NCBI RefSeq assembly: GCF_012844455.2
Contig: NZ_JABBCQ020000020.1
Coordinates: forward strand, 18,339 to 82,338
DNA from: Comamonas suwonensis
GTDB taxonomy: Bacteria; Pseudomonadota; Gammaproteobacteria; Burkholderiales; Burkholderiaceae_C
Length of the DNA: 64,000 bases
Reading direction: 5' to 3'
Part shown: one piece after another, positions 25,055-38,660 of the stretch
Position numbering within the stretch: position 1 is the stretch's first letter
Layout: each line of letters begins with the position of its first letter
The notes under the pieces: generated by a model
What the model was told of the DNA's origin: nothing
Seen by the model: only the letters and a program-made list of their open reading frames with translations
Database searches by the model: none
Made by a program: the position numbers and the translations under genes

Positions 25055-25768
25055 ATGGCCCGTCTTCCCCGTCTAACGCTGGCAAACATGCCGCACCACA
25101 TCATTCAGCGCGGCAATAACAGCGGCGAGATTTTTGTGGATGCGCAGGATCGACTTGCCATGCTGGACCTGATGCGCGAGATGGCGCGGCGTTTTGATGT
25201 CGATGTGCATGCCTATGTGCTCATGCCCAATCACTTTCACCTGCTGCTGACGCCTAAAACAGAGCAGGGCGTCCCCCAGTTCATGCAGGCGCTGGGGCGC
25301 AGCTATGTGCGCTACTTCAATAATCGGCATGGGCGCACCGGCACCTTGTGGGAAGGGCGTTACCGCGGCACCTTGCTGCAGGCTGAGCAATGGTTGCTGC
25401 CCACGATGGTGTCCATGGATTTGAACCCCGTGCGCGCGGGGCTGGTGCATCGGGCGCTGGACTGGCCCTGGTCCAGCTATGCGCATAGCGCTGGCATTCA
25501 GCACGATGGTCTCATCAGCCCGCACGCGCTTTTCTGGGCTCTGGGTAACACGCCGTTTGCGCGCGATGCTGCGTATGTCAAAGCGGTGGAAGCCGGGCTT
25601 GATCGAGACACCCAGGAGCAGATCAGCCACGCTGCCTTGCGCGGATGGGCCCTGGGTGATCCTGAATTTATTAAAAATTTGCAACACCAAACCGAACGCC
25701 GGGTCATGCGACAGAAGGCCGGTAGGCCAACTGCACGCACAGCTTTGGTGCGCGAGAGCCAAGGATAA
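25055..25768 (+). CDS. REP-associated tyrosine transposase (RAYT, Y1_Tnp)
   Basis: This is a 237-residue HUH single-strand transposase of the IS200-like/RAYT type. The metal-binding HUH motif is HFHLLL (within YVLMPNHFHLLLTP), and the catalytic Tyr is probably in QALGRSYVRYFNN. WEGRYRGTLLQ and SMDLNPVRAGLVHRALDWPWSSY are family signatures. RAYTs are usually single-copy, domesticated-looking genes linked to REP or BIME hairpins, not classical insertion sequences. No terminal repeats or target duplications were seen. The frame is intact, so the protein could be active. The 3' flank is AT-rich and carries a short repeat described separately. Confidence 0.88.
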   Translation: MARLPRLTLANMPHHIIQRGNNSGEIFVDAQDRLAMLDLMREMARRFDVDVHAYVLMPNHFHLLLTPKTEQGVPQFMQALGRSYVRYFNNRHGRTGTLWEGRYRGTLLQAEQWLLPTMVSMDLNPVRAGLVHRALDWPWSSYAHSAGIQHDGLISPHALFWALGNTPFARDAAYVKAVEAGLDRDTQEQISHAALRGWALGDPEFIKNLQHQTERRVMRQKAGRPTARTALVRESQG

Positions 25769-25882
25769 ATTTCTACCTCTTTGTTTTTATTGAATAACTG
25801 GGTTTGATTTAAATATGTCCCTAATTAAATCCAAAGAAAAAAAGTATGGAATTAATTGGGATCTGACCCTAATTAAAATTTA
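25769..25882. repeat. AT-rich flank of the RAYT gene with short direct and inverted repeats
   Basis: CCCTAATTAAAT (25819-25830) and CCCTAATTAAAA (25867-25878) are direct copies. ATTAATTGGG (25851-25860) is a one-base-short inverted copy. The words GTCCC and GGATCTGACCC beside them resemble sequence often found at the ends of this transposase class. The segment is far more AT-rich than its surroundings. No gene is seen. Confidence 0.5.
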
Positions 25883-25911
25883 TTGCATAACTCTATGCCT
25901 TGTCGTAATCT
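25883..25911 (+). promoter_or_regulatory. Sigma-70-like promoter for gltBD
   Basis: TTGCAT (25883-25888), 17-bp spacer, TAATCT (25906-25911). The predicted start lies near 25918, leaving a leader of about 30 bases that contains AGAGGA before the gltB ATG. Confidence 0.55.
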
Positions 25912-25946
25912 TGCATTCCCCGCGATTGATATAAGAGGATTCCCCC

Positions 25947-30695
<4,749 letters not shown>

Positions 30696-30766
30696 CAAGG
30701 CCTGAAGCGGTGGTGGCCAGCTGCCACCGCACTGCAAGCGAACACAGATTTCAAGGAATACAGATC

Positions 30767-32242
30767 ATGGGCAAGACCACCGGCTTTATGGAATACGAGC
30801 GCATCGAAGAGGGCTACGCCCCCGTTGCGGAACGCCTCAAGCACTACAAGGAATTCGTCATCGGTTTGACGACTGACCAGGCCAAGGTTCAGGCCGCGCG
30901 CTGCATGGATTGCGGCACGCCTTTCTGTAACAACGGCTGTCCGGTCAACAACATCATTCCGGACTTCAACGACTTGGTGTATCGCGATGACTGGAAGAAC
31001 GCCATCGCCACGCTGCACAGCACCAACAACTTCCCCGAGTTCACCGGCCGCATCTGCCCCGCTCCCTGCGAAGCAGCTTGCGTGGCCAACATCAATGGCG
31101 ATGCTATTGGCATCAAGTCCATCGAGCACTCCATCATCGACCGTGCCTGGAACGAAGGCTGGGTCAAGCCTCTGCTGCCCAAGCACAAGACCGGCAAGAA
31201 GGTGGCCGTGGTTGGTGCTGGCCCCGCTGGTATGGCCGCTGCCCAGCAACTGGTGCGCGCTGGCCACGATGTGACGCTGTTTGAAAAGAACGACCGCGTG
31301 GGCGGCCTGCTGCGCTACGGCATCCCCGACTTCAAGCTGGACAAGGGCTTGATCGACCGCCGTGTGGAGCAGATGGAAGCCGAAGGCCTGAAGATTCGCA
31401 CCAGCGTGCTGATTGCTGGCAAGGATGGTCTGGGCAAGGATTCCAAGGTCACCAACTGGGCCAAGGAAACCATCAGCCCCGAGCAACTCAAGGCCGAGTT
31501 TGATGCCGTGCTGCTGACTGGCGGCTCCGAGCAGTCGCGTGACCTGCCCGTGCCCGGCCGTGAGCTGGATGGCGTGCACTACGCGATGGAGTTCCTGCCT
31601 CAGCAAAACAAGATCAACGGTGGCGACAAGCTCAAGGGCCAGATCCGTGCCGAAGGCAAGCATGTCATCGTCATCGGTGGTGGCGACACCGGCTCTGATT
31701 GCGTGGGCACCAGCAACCGCCACGGCGCCAAGAGCGTGACGCAGTTTGAAGTCATGCCCATGCCGCCTGAGCAGGAGAACAAGCCCATGGTCTGGCCTTA
31801 TTGGCCTATCAAGCTGCGTACCAGCTCCAGTCACGACGAAGGCGTGGTGCGTGAGTTCGCGATTTCCACCAAGGAGTTCACTGGCGACAAGGGTAAGGTC
31901 AAAAGCCTGACCACCGTGCAGGTTGAGTTCAAGGACGGCAAGCTGACCGAAGTGCCCGGCACTGAAAAGGTCTGGCCCGCTGATCTGGTGCTGCTGGCCA
32001 TGGGCTTTGTCCACCCCGTCTCGCCCGTGCTCGAAGCCTTCGGTGTCCATAAGGATGCTCGCGGCAATGTCAAGGCCAGCACGGACTTCATCGGTGGCTA
32101 CGCCACCAATGTGAGCAAGGTGTTTGCTGCGGGCGACATCCGCCGGGGTCAGTCTCTGGTGGTCTGGGCCATTCGTGAAGGCCGTCAGGCGGCGCGTTCG
32201 GTCGATGAGTTCCTGATGGGCGCGAGCGAGCTTCCCCGTTAA
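30767..32242 (+). CDS. gltD: Glutamate synthase (NADPH) small subunit
   Basis: GltD is the FAD/NADPH subunit that feeds electrons to GltB through two 4Fe-4S clusters. The ATG at 30767 (491 residues, [20 protein letters not shown]) has AAGGA upstream and matches the family N-terminus; the extension to 30710 is rejected. Cluster cysteines lie in [17 protein letters not shown] and [13 protein letters not shown]. The FAD-binding [20 protein letters not shown] and NADPH-binding [13 protein letters not shown] motifs follow. The C-terminus has the usual [20 protein letters not shown]. It ends the gltBD operon, with a strong terminator 15 bp after the stop. Confidence 0.97.
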   Translation: MGKTTGFMEYERIEEGYAPVAERLKHYKEFVIGLTTDQAKVQAARCMDCGTPFCNNGCPVNNIIPDFNDLVYRDDWKNAIATLHSTNNFPEFTGRICPAPCEAACVANINGDAIGIKSIEHSIIDRAWNEGWVKPLLPKHKTGKKVAVVGAGPAGMAAAQQLVRAGHDVTLFEKNDRVGGLLRYGIPDFKLDKGLIDRRVEQMEAEGLKIRTSVLIAGKDGLGKDSKVTNWAKETISPEQLKAEFDAVLLTGGSEQSRDLPVPGRELDGVHYAMEFLPQQNKINGGDKLKGQIRAEGKHVIVIGGGDTGSDCVGTSNRHGAKSVTQFEVMPMPPEQENKPMVWPYWPIKLRTSSSHDEGVVREFAISTKEFTGDKGKVKSLTTVQVEFKDGKLTEVPGTEKVWPADLVLLAMGFVHPVSPVLEAFGVHKDARGNVKASTDFIGGYATNVSKVFAAGDIRRGQSLVVWAIREGRQAARSVDEFLMGASELPR

Positions 32243-32256
32243 TCAGGAAAACTCCT

Positions 32257-32285
32257 AAAAAGGCATTCTTCGGAATGCCTTTTTT
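32257..32285 (+). terminator. Terminator after gltD
   Basis: AAAAAGGCATTC, a TTCG loop, then GAATGCCTTTTTT. It is a strong intrinsic terminator with a stable UUCG tetraloop. Confidence 0.92.
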
Positions 32286-32287
32286 CA

Positions 32288-32372
32288 TAGCGGCTACCGC
32301 TTTTATTGAAATCATTTCGATAGGGTTTGATGAATATTTTGAGCAATAGCAGGCGTAAGCAGCTATCAAAAT
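32288..32372. repeat. Dispersed hairpin repeat between gltD and the DUF3293 gene
   Basis: The left part, ATAGCGGCTACCGCTTTTA, and the right part, GGCGTAAGCAGCTATCAAAAT, flank a near-palindromic ATTGAAATCATTTCGAT. The 13-mer GGCGTAAGCAGCT (32352-32364) is identical to bases 4155-4167 in the ccsB-msrP spacer. Confidence 0.55.
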
Positions 32373-32376
32373 AAAG

Positions 32377-32823
32377 TCAGCGCAGCCATAGCAACTGGGG
32401 AACGGCATCTGCTGCGCTCCACAACACAGCGTTCTGTTCCCATTGCTGCCCCCAGAGCAGGGCGGTGGCGGCGTCCATGCCCCAGATCAGCACGCTGTCT
32501 TCGCGCCACTGGTTTGCCGCGTCCTGGCCGCAGCCGTTCAGGTATTGCCAGCCGTTTGAACCCAAGGCCTGGCGCAGGGCCGTCATGCGCTCTGCATTGG
32601 CCGCATCGCTGAGGACGACTCCCCAAGGGTTGCAGGCTGTCAGGTAGCACGCTGCTGGCGTTGATCGCTGGCTCAGCTGCTGATGCAGCCAGTCGCTACG
32701 CTCACCCACGCGTAGCGTTGGAGAGACTGTGCCCTCGGCATCCACCCGGTAGAGCGCTGCGCGATAGGCCTGCTGCAGGGCCGCAGGGAGCTGGCTGGTG
32801 TTGGAGCTTTGTATGGGTGACAT
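32377..32823 (-). CDS. DUF3293 domain protein
   Basis: This is a small cytoplasmic protein of unknown function, 148 residues from the ATG at 32823 (MSPIQSSNTSQLPAALQQ). The longer frame starting at 32964 has a basic, low-quality N-terminus and is rejected. YRAALYRV near the N-terminus and YLTACNPWGVVLSDAAN in the middle match the DUF3293 pattern (TAxNP). The C-terminus contains EDSVLIWGMDAATALLWGQQW. The gene is alone on its strand, divergent from the amino acid-binding lipoprotein, with a 179-bp spacer. No clear ribosome site is seen. No function can be inferred from context. Confidence 0.72.
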   Translation of the reverse strand: MSPIQSSNTSQLPAALQQAYRAALYRVDAEGTVSPTLRVGERSDWLHQQLSQRSTPAACYLTACNPWGVVLSDAANAERMTALRQALGSNGWQYLNGCGQDAANQWREDSVLIWGMDAATALLWGQQWEQNAVLWSAADAVPQLLWLR

Positions 32824-33002
32824 GGCTGTGATTTTCTGAAAGCCGGCGCATGGTTTTGCTGCACGCGGGTGACGCCGTGGCCGGTCTGCGCGACAATAGC
32901 GAATTCGGCGCTGGCGGCAGCCCGGTCTGGCTTCAGCGATGTTGGAGTCGGCGAGTGCTGTCAATGCTCCTCGGTTTTTTTCACTTCACTCTTTTCGACG
33001 CC

Positions 33003-33812
33003 ATGAAAAAACGTACCCTGCTGGCCACCGTGGCCCTGACTGCCATTTTGGCTGCCTGTGGCAAGAACGAACCCGCATCCAGCACTGCTGCAGCTCCTGC
33101 ACCGGCTCCTGTGGCTGCTGCTACCAAGCTGGTGGTGGGTCTGGACGACAACTTCCCTCCCATGGGTTTCCGTGACGAGAAGAACGAGCTGGTGGGCTTT
33201 GACATCGATATGGCCCGTGAAGTGGCCAAGCGCGCCAACATCGAAGTGGAATTCAAGCCAATCGACTGGAACGCCAAGGAAGCCGAGCTGCTGGGCAAGC
33301 GCGTTGATGCACTGTGGAATGGCCTGACCATTCTGGAAGAGCGCAAGGAAAAGATTCTGTTCTCCGACCCCTACATGGTGAACAAGCAGATCATCATCGT
33401 GAAGGCTGGCTCGCCCATCAAGGGCAAGGCTGACATGGTTGGCAAGATCGTTGGCGCTCAGGAAGGCTCCAGCGCTGTGACCGCCATGACCAAGGACAAG
33501 GAGCTGTCCGACAAGTTCAAGCAAACCAAGCTGTTCGGTGACAACATTGCCGCCATGATGGATCTGGAAACAGGCCGTCTGGATGTGGTGGTGGTGGACG
33601 AAGTCGTGGGTCGTTACTATGTCAACAAGAAGCCTGACAATTACACGGTTCTGAGCGAAGACTTCGGTACCGAAGACTATGGCGTGGGCTTTCGCAAGGA
33701 CGACGAAGCCACTCGCAACAAGGTCAACGACGTGCTGACCGAAATGAAGAAGGACGGCAAGGCCGCTGAAATCGCTCAGAAGTGGTTTGGCGCTGACGTT
33801 ATCAAGCACTAA
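33003..33812 (+). CDS. Polar amino acid ABC transporter substrate-binding lipoprotein
   Basis: This is a periplasmic solute-binding protein of family SBP_bac_3 with 269 residues. I choose the ATG at 33003 because it gives MKKRTLLATVALTAILAACG, a clear lipoprotein signal with Cys19. A low-complexity Ala/Pro linker follows, then VVGLDDNFPPMGF and LVGFDIDMAREVAKRA, the typical ligand-binding start, and VDALWNGLTILEERKEKILFSDPYM. Ligands are probably polar or acidic amino acids or glutamine, but specificity is not readable. Placement beside gltBD hints at glutamate or glutamine. A strong terminator separates it from the permease and ATPase genes. Confidence 0.9.
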   Translation: MKKRTLLATVALTAILAACGKNEPASSTAAAPAPAPVAAATKLVVGLDDNFPPMGFRDEKNELVGFDIDMAREVAKRANIEVEFKPIDWNAKEAELLGKRVDALWNGLTILEERKEKILFSDPYMVNKQIIIVKAGSPIKGKADMVGKIVGAQEGSSAVTAMTKDKELSDKFKQTKLFGDNIAAMMDLETGRLDVVVVDEVVGRYYVNKKPDNYTVLSEDFGTEDYGVGFRKDDEATRNKVNDVLTEMKKDGKAAEIAQKWFGADVIKH

Positions 33813-33831
33813 TCCTTTTTAGCGTACTGCA

Positions 33832-33862
33832 CCGGCAATGCCTGGCATTGCCGGTTTTTTTT
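33832..33862 (+). terminator. Intrinsic terminator between binding-protein and permease genes
   Basis: CCGGCAATGC (33832-33841) pairs with GCATTGCCGG (33845-33854) over a 3-base loop, followed by T8. It should make the binding protein more abundant than the membrane parts. Confidence 0.9.
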
Positions 33863-33970
33863 GCGACGACAATGCGGTGCTGGAAGATGGTGGTAAACAC
33901 TCCCTCCGGCGCACGCCCTGTGCCTGTGGCGGGCTTTTGATAGCTGCGGTGCCACACTGAAGGCCAATTG

Positions 33971-34624
33971 ATGGAATATGTAATCTCGCTCTTGGGGCCC
34001 ATGTCGGCTGGCGCCCTTGTCACTCTCAAGCTGTTCTTCATCACGCTGATGCTGTCCATCCCCATGGGGCTGGCGCTGGCGCTGATGCGCATCTCCAGCA
34101 TCAAGCCACTGAGCAGCGCCGTGGGTGCCTATATCTGGCTGATGCGCGGCACTCCGCTGATGCTGCAGTTGCTGTTCGTCTATTTCGCACTGCCCTTTGT
34201 GCCCGTGATCGGCGTGCGCCTGCCCGACTTTCCCGCTGCCGTGGTCGCGTTTGCGCTGAACTACGCAGCCTATTTTGCTGAAATCTTCCGGGCTGGCATC
34301 AAGTCCGTGGACCGTGGGCAGTATGAAGGTGCCAAGGTATTGGGCATGACCTATGCACAGACCATGCGCCGCATCGTGTTGCCCCAGATGTGGGCCCGCA
34401 TTCTGCCGCCCGTCAGCAACGAAACCATTACGCTGGTTAAAGACACATCGCTGATCTATGTGCTGGCGCTGAACGACCTGCTGCGCGTGGCGCGCGGCGT
34501 GGTGCAGCGTGACTTCAGCTTCACCCCGTTCATCGTGGCTGCGGCTTTCTATCTCATCATGACGCTGGTGCTGACCTGGGGCTTCCAGCATCTTGAGAAG
34601 AAGTATGCGAAGTATGAGGCGTGA
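33971..34624 (+). CDS. Polar amino acid ABC transporter permease
   Basis: This is an inner-membrane permease of the His/Glu/Gln/Arg type (HEQRO), 217 residues. The ATG at 33971 (MEYVISLLGPMSAGALVTLK) is preceded by an in-frame TTG that I do not use. About five membrane helices are present. The cytoplasmic EAA loop that docks the ATPase reads QYEGAKVLGMTYAQTMRRIVLPQ. A conserved YIWLMRGTPLMLQLLFVYF lies in the N-terminal half. Only one permease gene is seen, so the transporter is probably a homodimer. The ATPase gene follows after a spacer holding an intergenic repeat. Confidence 0.92.
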   Translation: MEYVISLLGPMSAGALVTLKLFFITLMLSIPMGLALALMRISSIKPLSSAVGAYIWLMRGTPLMLQLLFVYFALPFVPVIGVRLPDFPAAVVAFALNYAAYFAEIFRAGIKSVDRGQYEGAKVLGMTYAQTMRRIVLPQMWARILPPVSNETITLVKDTSLIYVLALNDLLRVARGVVQRDFSFTPFIVAAAFYLIMTLVLTWGFQHLEKKYAKYEA

Positions 34625-34668
34625 CCCCCTGAGCGGCTTTGCCGCTTCCCCCAAGGGGGACGACGCCC
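34625..34668. repeat. Comamonadaceae-type intergenic repeat
   Basis: CCCCCTGAGCGGC and TTTGCCGCTTCCCCCAAGG, followed by GGGACGACGCC. The core GAGCGGC/GCCGC and CCCCC/GGGGG arms can pair. I recall this word as common between genes in this family; that is memory, not a search. It lies in the 126-bp gap between permease and ATPase genes. Confidence 0.5.
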
Positions 34669-34750
34669 TCGCCGAAAGGCGGCTTTTGCTCGGCGTCTCT
34701 GGGATGAAGCTGCGCCAGTTTTCTGCGCTGGGCGCTATGGAGAGTTTGTA

Positions 34751-35524
34751 ATGACGTCTACCTCTGACGTAATGATTTCTGCGCAAGGCATTCACAAGGC
34801 CTTTGGCAGCAACGAAGTGCTGCGTGGCGTATCACTGGATTTGCTGCGCGGCGAAGTGGTGGCGGTGATCGGTCCCTCAGGCTCGGGAAAGAGCACGTTT
34901 TTGCGCTGCCTGAACCATCTGGAAACCATTGACCGCGGCACCATCACCATCGAAGGTGAAGTGCTGGCCCAATCTGGAGGCGAGGCCAAGGCTCAGTATG
35001 TGAGCGATGCCGAGATTCGCAAGATCGGCCGCAAGATGGGCATGGTGTTTCAGTCCTTCAATCTGTTCCCCCACCTCACGGTGCTGGAGAACATCATTGA
35101 GGCACCCGTCATCGTCAAGGGCCTGACGCGTGAGCAAATTATCCCCAAGGCCGAAGCCCTGCTGGCCAAGGTGGGACTGGCTGCCAAGCGCGATGCTTAC
35201 CCGAATCACCTCTCCGGCGGTCAAAAGCAGCGCGTGGCCATTGCCCGTGCGCTGGCCATGGAGCCTGACATTTTGCTGTTCGATGAGCCCACATCGGCCC
35301 TCGACCCCGAGCTGACTGGCGAAGTGCTGCGCACCATGCGCGAGCTGGCCGAAGAGCACATGACCATGCTGGTGGTGACCCATGAAATGGGCTTTGCCCG
35401 CGAAGTGGCCAACCGGGTGATCTTCATGGATGGCGGTCACATCGTCGAACAAGGTCCTTCGGAAGCGTTTTTCGCCGCCCCCAAGCAAGAGCGGACCAAG
35501 GCATTTTTGTACAACATGTTGTAA
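34751..35524 (+). CDS. Polar amino acid ABC transporter ATP-binding protein
   Basis: This is the cytoplasmic ATPase of the importer, 257 residues. Walker A is GPSGSGKST, the Q-loop region contains [19 protein letters not shown], the ABC signature is [15 protein letters not shown], Walker B is [15 protein letters not shown], and the switch is VVTHEMGFA. The spacing is that of GlnQ/HisP-type proteins. A short insertion near residues 72-87 ([19 protein letters not shown]) resembles that in HisP/GlnQ relatives. The ATG at 34751 has GGAGAG upstream. Confidence 0.94.
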   Translation: MTSTSDVMISAQGIHKAFGSNEVLRGVSLDLLRGEVVAVIGPSGSGKSTFLRCLNHLETIDRGTITIEGEVLAQSGGEAKAQYVSDAEIRKIGRKMGMVFQSFNLFPHLTVLENIIEAPVIVKGLTREQIIPKAEALLAKVGLAAKRDAYPNHLSGGQKQRVAIARALAMEPDILLFDEPTSALDPELTGEVLRTMRELAEEHMTMLVVTHEMGFAREVANRVIFMDGGHIVEQGPSEAFFAAPKQERTKAFLYNML

Positions 35525-35743
35525 AAAAGTTACAACTGCCTATGTGGTTTCATATAGCAAAAATGGCAGCTAGCGCTTTTATAACAAGCACTGGTAGCTC
35601 CTGAAATAGGAGTGAGGGCTCTGTCAGGCATACAGGTGTCCCGATAAACATTCGTTGATGAATGTTTACTTCGGCTAACCCGGGCTTTTTGCCGTGCTTA
35701 CCGGCACAATACTCGATTGCCGTCTCTCAGTCGCTCTTCACGC
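35525..35743. other. Spacer with repeat remnant and inverted repeat before mlaF
   Basis: This 219-bp spacer holds no gene. At 35566-35586 it carries GCAGCTAGCGCTTTTATA, sharing GCTAGCGCTTT with the repeat upstream of murA. At 35645-35668 it carries TAAACATTC, loop GTTGAT, GAATGTTTA, a perfect 9-bp inverted repeat that could be an operator for the mla operon. Confidence 0.5.
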
Positions 35744-36556
35744 ATGTCACCTAACGCACCCTTTGTGGAATTGCGCAATGTCACCTTTGGCTATGGTGAC
35801 CGCGTCATCCTGCGCGATCTCTCCCTGCAAGTGCCGCGTGGCAAAGTCACGGCGCTGATGGGGGCCTCGGGCGGCGGCAAAACCACGGTGCTACGCCTGA
35901 TTGGCGGTCAAAACCATGCCCAGCAAGGGCAGGTGCTGTTTGATGGCCAGGATGTGACCACCATGGATGCCGCTCAGCTCTACGCGGCCCGGCGCCGCAT
36001 GGGCATGCTGTTTCAGTTCGGTGCGCTGTTCACCGATATGAGCGTGTTTGACAACGTGGCTTTCCCGCTGCGCGAGCATACCGACCTGCCCGAAGAGCTG
36101 ATTCGCGACATCGTTTTGATGAAGCTGCATGCTGTGGGCCTGCGCGGTGCGCGCGATTTGATGCCTTCACAGGTTTCTGGCGGCATGGCACGCCGTGTGG
36201 CGCTGGCCAGAGCGATTGCGCTGGACCCTGAACTCATCATGTATGACGAGCCTTTTGCCGGGCTGGACCCGATTTCTCTGGGCACCTCGGCGCAGCTGAT
36301 TCGTCAGCTCAACGACGCCATGGGCCTGACCTCGATTCTGGTCTCTCACGATCTGGAAGAAACCTTCCGCGTGGCCGACCATGTGGTGATCCTGGGCGCT
36401 GGCGGTGTCGCCGCTCAGGGCTCGCCCGATGAGGTGCGTGCCAGCACCGATCCGCTGGTGCAGCAATTCATTAACGCCAGGCCTGTCGGGCCTGTGCCGT
36501 TTCACTATCCCGGCGTCAGCGCCGATGAAGACTTTGGCAGCGGGAGGCGTGCATGA
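35744..36556 (+). CDS. mlaF: Phospholipid transport ATP-binding protein MlaF
   Basis: MlaF powers the MlaFEDB inner-membrane complex that moves phospholipids between membranes to keep outer-membrane asymmetry. I use the ATG at 35744 (270 residues, MSPNAPFVELRNVTFGYG) rather than the TTG at 35717. Walker A is GASGGGKTT, the signature is VSGGMARRVALARAI, and Walker B is LIMYDEPFAGLDP. The MlaF-type C-terminal extension (FINARPVGPVPFHYPG) is present. The gene opens a six-gene operon, mlaFEDACB, and overlaps mlaE by 4 bp. Confidence 0.95.
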   Translation: MSPNAPFVELRNVTFGYGDRVILRDLSLQVPRGKVTALMGASGGGKTTVLRLIGGQNHAQQGQVLFDGQDVTTMDAAQLYAARRRMGMLFQFGALFTDMSVFDNVAFPLREHTDLPEELIRDIVLMKLHAVGLRGARDLMPSQVSGGMARRVALARAIALDPELIMYDEPFAGLDPISLGTSAQLIRQLNDAMGLTSILVSHDLEETFRVADHVVILGAGGVAAQGSPDEVRASTDPLVQQFINARPVGPVPFHYPGVSADEDFGSGRRA

Positions 36557-37329
36557 ACTTTATCGCACGCGTTGGTGCGGCGGTACGCGGCCAGCTGATC
36601 AATATGGGCATAGGCGCACGTCTGTTCTGGCGGCTGCTGACCTTGCTGGGCCCGGCGCTCAAGCGCCCGCGCCTGATTGGCGATCAGATTCACTTTCTGG
36701 GTAACTACTCGCTGGCCATCATTGGTGTTTCAGGCCTCTTCGTGGGCTTTGTGCTGGGTCTGCAGGGCTACTACATCCTGCAGCGCTACGGCTCGGCCGA
36801 TGCGCTGGGCATGATGGTTGCACTGAGTCTGCTGCGCGAACTTGGCCCTGTCGTTACCGCTTTGCTGTTCGCGGGCCGTGCTGGCACGGCTTTGACGGCT
36901 GAAATCGGTCTGATGAAGGCGGGTGAACAGCTGTCTGCTATGGAAATGATGGCGGTTGACCCTGTCAAACGCATTCTGGCCCCTCGCTTCTGGGCTGGCC
37001 TGATCACCATGCCTTTGTTGGCGGCGGTCTTCAGCGCGGTCGGCGTACTGGGTGGTTGGCTGGTGGGTGTGGTGATGATTGGTGTCGACAGCGGCGCTTT
37101 CTGGGGCCAGATGCAGCAGGGCGTTGACTGGTGGACCGACCTGGGTAACGGCGTGCTCAAGAGCTTTGTCTTTGGCCTGGCAGTGACCTTTGTGGCGCTG
37201 CTGGAGGGCTATGCCGCCAGTCCCACGCCCGAAGGGGTTTCGCGAGCGACCACAAGAACAGTGGTCGTCGCTTCGCTTGCCGTGCTGGGCCTGGACTTCC
37301 TGCTCACCGCAACCATGTTCAGTATTTGA
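36553..37329 (+). CDS. mlaE: Phospholipid transport permease MlaE
   Basis: MlaE is the dimeric inner-membrane permease of the Mla system, 258 residues. The family signature is visible as LRELGPVVTALLFAGRAGTA followed by EIGLMKAGEQLSAMEMMAVDP. About five or six membrane helices follow an amphipathic N-terminal segment (FIARVGAAVRGQLINMG). The start overlaps mlaF by four bases (ATGA). mlaD starts 30 bp after the stop. Confidence 0.95.
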   Translation: MNFIARVGAAVRGQLINMGIGARLFWRLLTLLGPALKRPRLIGDQIHFLGNYSLAIIGVSGLFVGFVLGLQGYYILQRYGSADALGMMVALSLLRELGPVVTALLFAGRAGTALTAEIGLMKAGEQLSAMEMMAVDPVKRILAPRFWAGLITMPLLAAVFSAVGVLGGWLVGVVMIGVDSGAFWGQMQQGVDWWTDLGNGVLKSFVFGLAVTFVALLEGYAASPTPEGVSRATTRTVVVASLAVLGLDFLLTATMFSI

Positions 37330-37359
37330 GGCTGCACAGCCAGATCAAAGGTAAAAATC

Positions 37360-37860
37360 ATGCAGCAAAAGAAAAGTGATATCTGGGTTGGCCTGTTTGT
37401 GTTGATTGGCGCTCTGGCCCTGGTCTTCCTGGGCTTGCAGTCGGCCAATCTGCTCAGCCTGAATTTTGAGAAAACCTATCCAGTGACGGCGCGTTTTGAC
37501 AATATCGGTGGCCTCAAGGCCAAAGCCGCAGTCAAGAGCGCCGGTGTGGTCGTGGGCCGCGTGGAATCCATCACCTTCAACGATCAGACCTTTCAGGCCG
37601 ATGTGGCCATGAACATGGAAAACCGTTATGCCTTCCCTAAAGACAGCTCGCTGAAAATTCTGACAAGCGGCCTGCTGGGAGATCAGTACATTGGTATTGA
37701 GGCGGGTGCCAGCGAAGAAAACCTCAAGGCAGGTGATCGCGTGACAGCAACTCAGTCCGCGGTGGTGCTGGAGAACCTCATTGGCCAGTTCCTTTATGGC
37801 AAGGCCGAGCAAGGCGGTGACTCCGGTAGCTCTGCAACCAACGGGGGAGCGAAAGAATGA
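37360..37860 (+). CDS. mlaD: MCE-domain phospholipid transport protein MlaD
   Basis: MlaD forms a periplasmic hexameric ring anchored in the inner membrane and passes lipids between MlaFEB and the periplasmic carrier MlaC. The protein has 166 residues. A single membrane helix lies at about residues 8-28 (IWVGLFVLIGALALVFLGLQ), and one MCE domain at about 38-118 (ARFDNIGGLKAKAAVKSAGV ... GLLGDQYIGIEAG). The C-terminus is a short helix with low-complexity residues. mlaA overlaps its end by four bases. Confidence 0.95.
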   Translation: MQQKKSDIWVGLFVLIGALALVFLGLQSANLLSLNFEKTYPVTARFDNIGGLKAKAAVKSAGVVVGRVESITFNDQTFQADVAMNMENRYAFPKDSSLKILTSGLLGDQYIGIEAGASEENLKAGDRVTATQSAVVLENLIGQFLYGKAEQGGDSGSSATNGGAKE

Positions 37861-38660
37861 TGACGATAAAAAGCCCACAAACGAAATTGGTGTCAAGCAA
37901 GGCGCAAGCCCTCAAACGTACTGCGCTGGTAGCTAGCGTTTCTGTAGCGGCTTTGCTGACCGGTTGCGCGAGCACCACGGCCACAGGCCCCGCCAATCCA
38001 GCCGACCCGCTGGAGTCCATGAACCGAAGCATCTATTCCTTCAACGAGGGTCTGGACAGTGCCGTTTTCAAGCCAGTGGCCACGGCCTATCAAACCGTAA
38101 CGCCGCGCATTGCCAGAGATGGCGTGACGAACTTCTTCGACAATCTGGGCGATGCTTGGTCGTTCGTCAACAACGTGCTGCAGGGGCAGGGCGAGGGCGC
38201 TTACAACTCCATGGTGCGCTTCAGCGTCAACACGGTGCTCGGTATTGGCGGACTGTTCGATATTGCCAGCGAAGCCGGCATTCAGCGCAAGAAGCAGGAC
38301 TTTGGTCAGACGCTGGGCCGCTGGGGCGTGCCTACCGGCCCATACCTGATGCTGCCGTTCTGGGGGCCATCCACTGTGCGTGATGCCAGTGGCATGGTGG
38401 TCGATGCCTTCGGCTACCCGGCCAATACCATGGAGGATGTGCGCTGGCGCAACAGCTTATATGCTCTGCGTGTCGTGAACCGACGTGCCGAACTGCTTCA
38501 GGCCGGTGATGTGCTGGACTCTGTGGCTCTCGACAAGTACAGCCTGATACGCGATGTGTATCTGCGCTCACGCATTGGCGGCGCGGTGTCTGGCGGGGAT
38601 GGTCGTCTTGAAAATTATGATGACGACAACGCTGGCAAGCTGCCACCGGAAGGTCAATAA
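37857..38660 (+). CDS. mlaA: Outer-membrane lipoprotein MlaA (VacJ)
   Basis: MlaA is an outer-membrane lipoprotein that removes mislocalised phospholipids from the outer leaflet and hands them to MlaC. The protein has 267 residues. The long N-terminal signal ends with the lipobox LTGC. The VacJ domain begins with DPLESMNRSIYSFNEGLD and includes NNVLQGQGEGAYNSMVRFSVNTVLG and RWGVPTGPYLMLPFWGPSTVRD, which are strongly conserved. Its place inside the mla operon, rather than at a distant locus as in E. coli, is usual for betaproteobacteria. Confidence 0.95.
   Translation: MMTIKSPQTKLVSSKAQALKRTALVASVSVAALLTGCASTTATGPANPADPLESMNRSIYSFNEGLDSAVFKPVATAYQTVTPRIARDGVTNFFDNLGDAWSFVNNVLQGQGEGAYNSMVRFSVNTVLGIGGLFDIASEAGIQRKKQDFGQTLGRWGVPTGPYLMLPFWGPSTVRDASGMVVDAFGYPANTMEDVRWRNSLYALRVVNRRAELLQAGDVLDSVALDKYSLIRDVYLRSRIGGAVSGGDGRLENYDDDNAGKLPPEGQ

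Noticed and set aside
25055..25768. The RAYT gene as a classical insertion sequence
   Set aside because: No terminal inverted repeats, target duplication or second copy was seen in the window; it fits the single-copy RAYT class.
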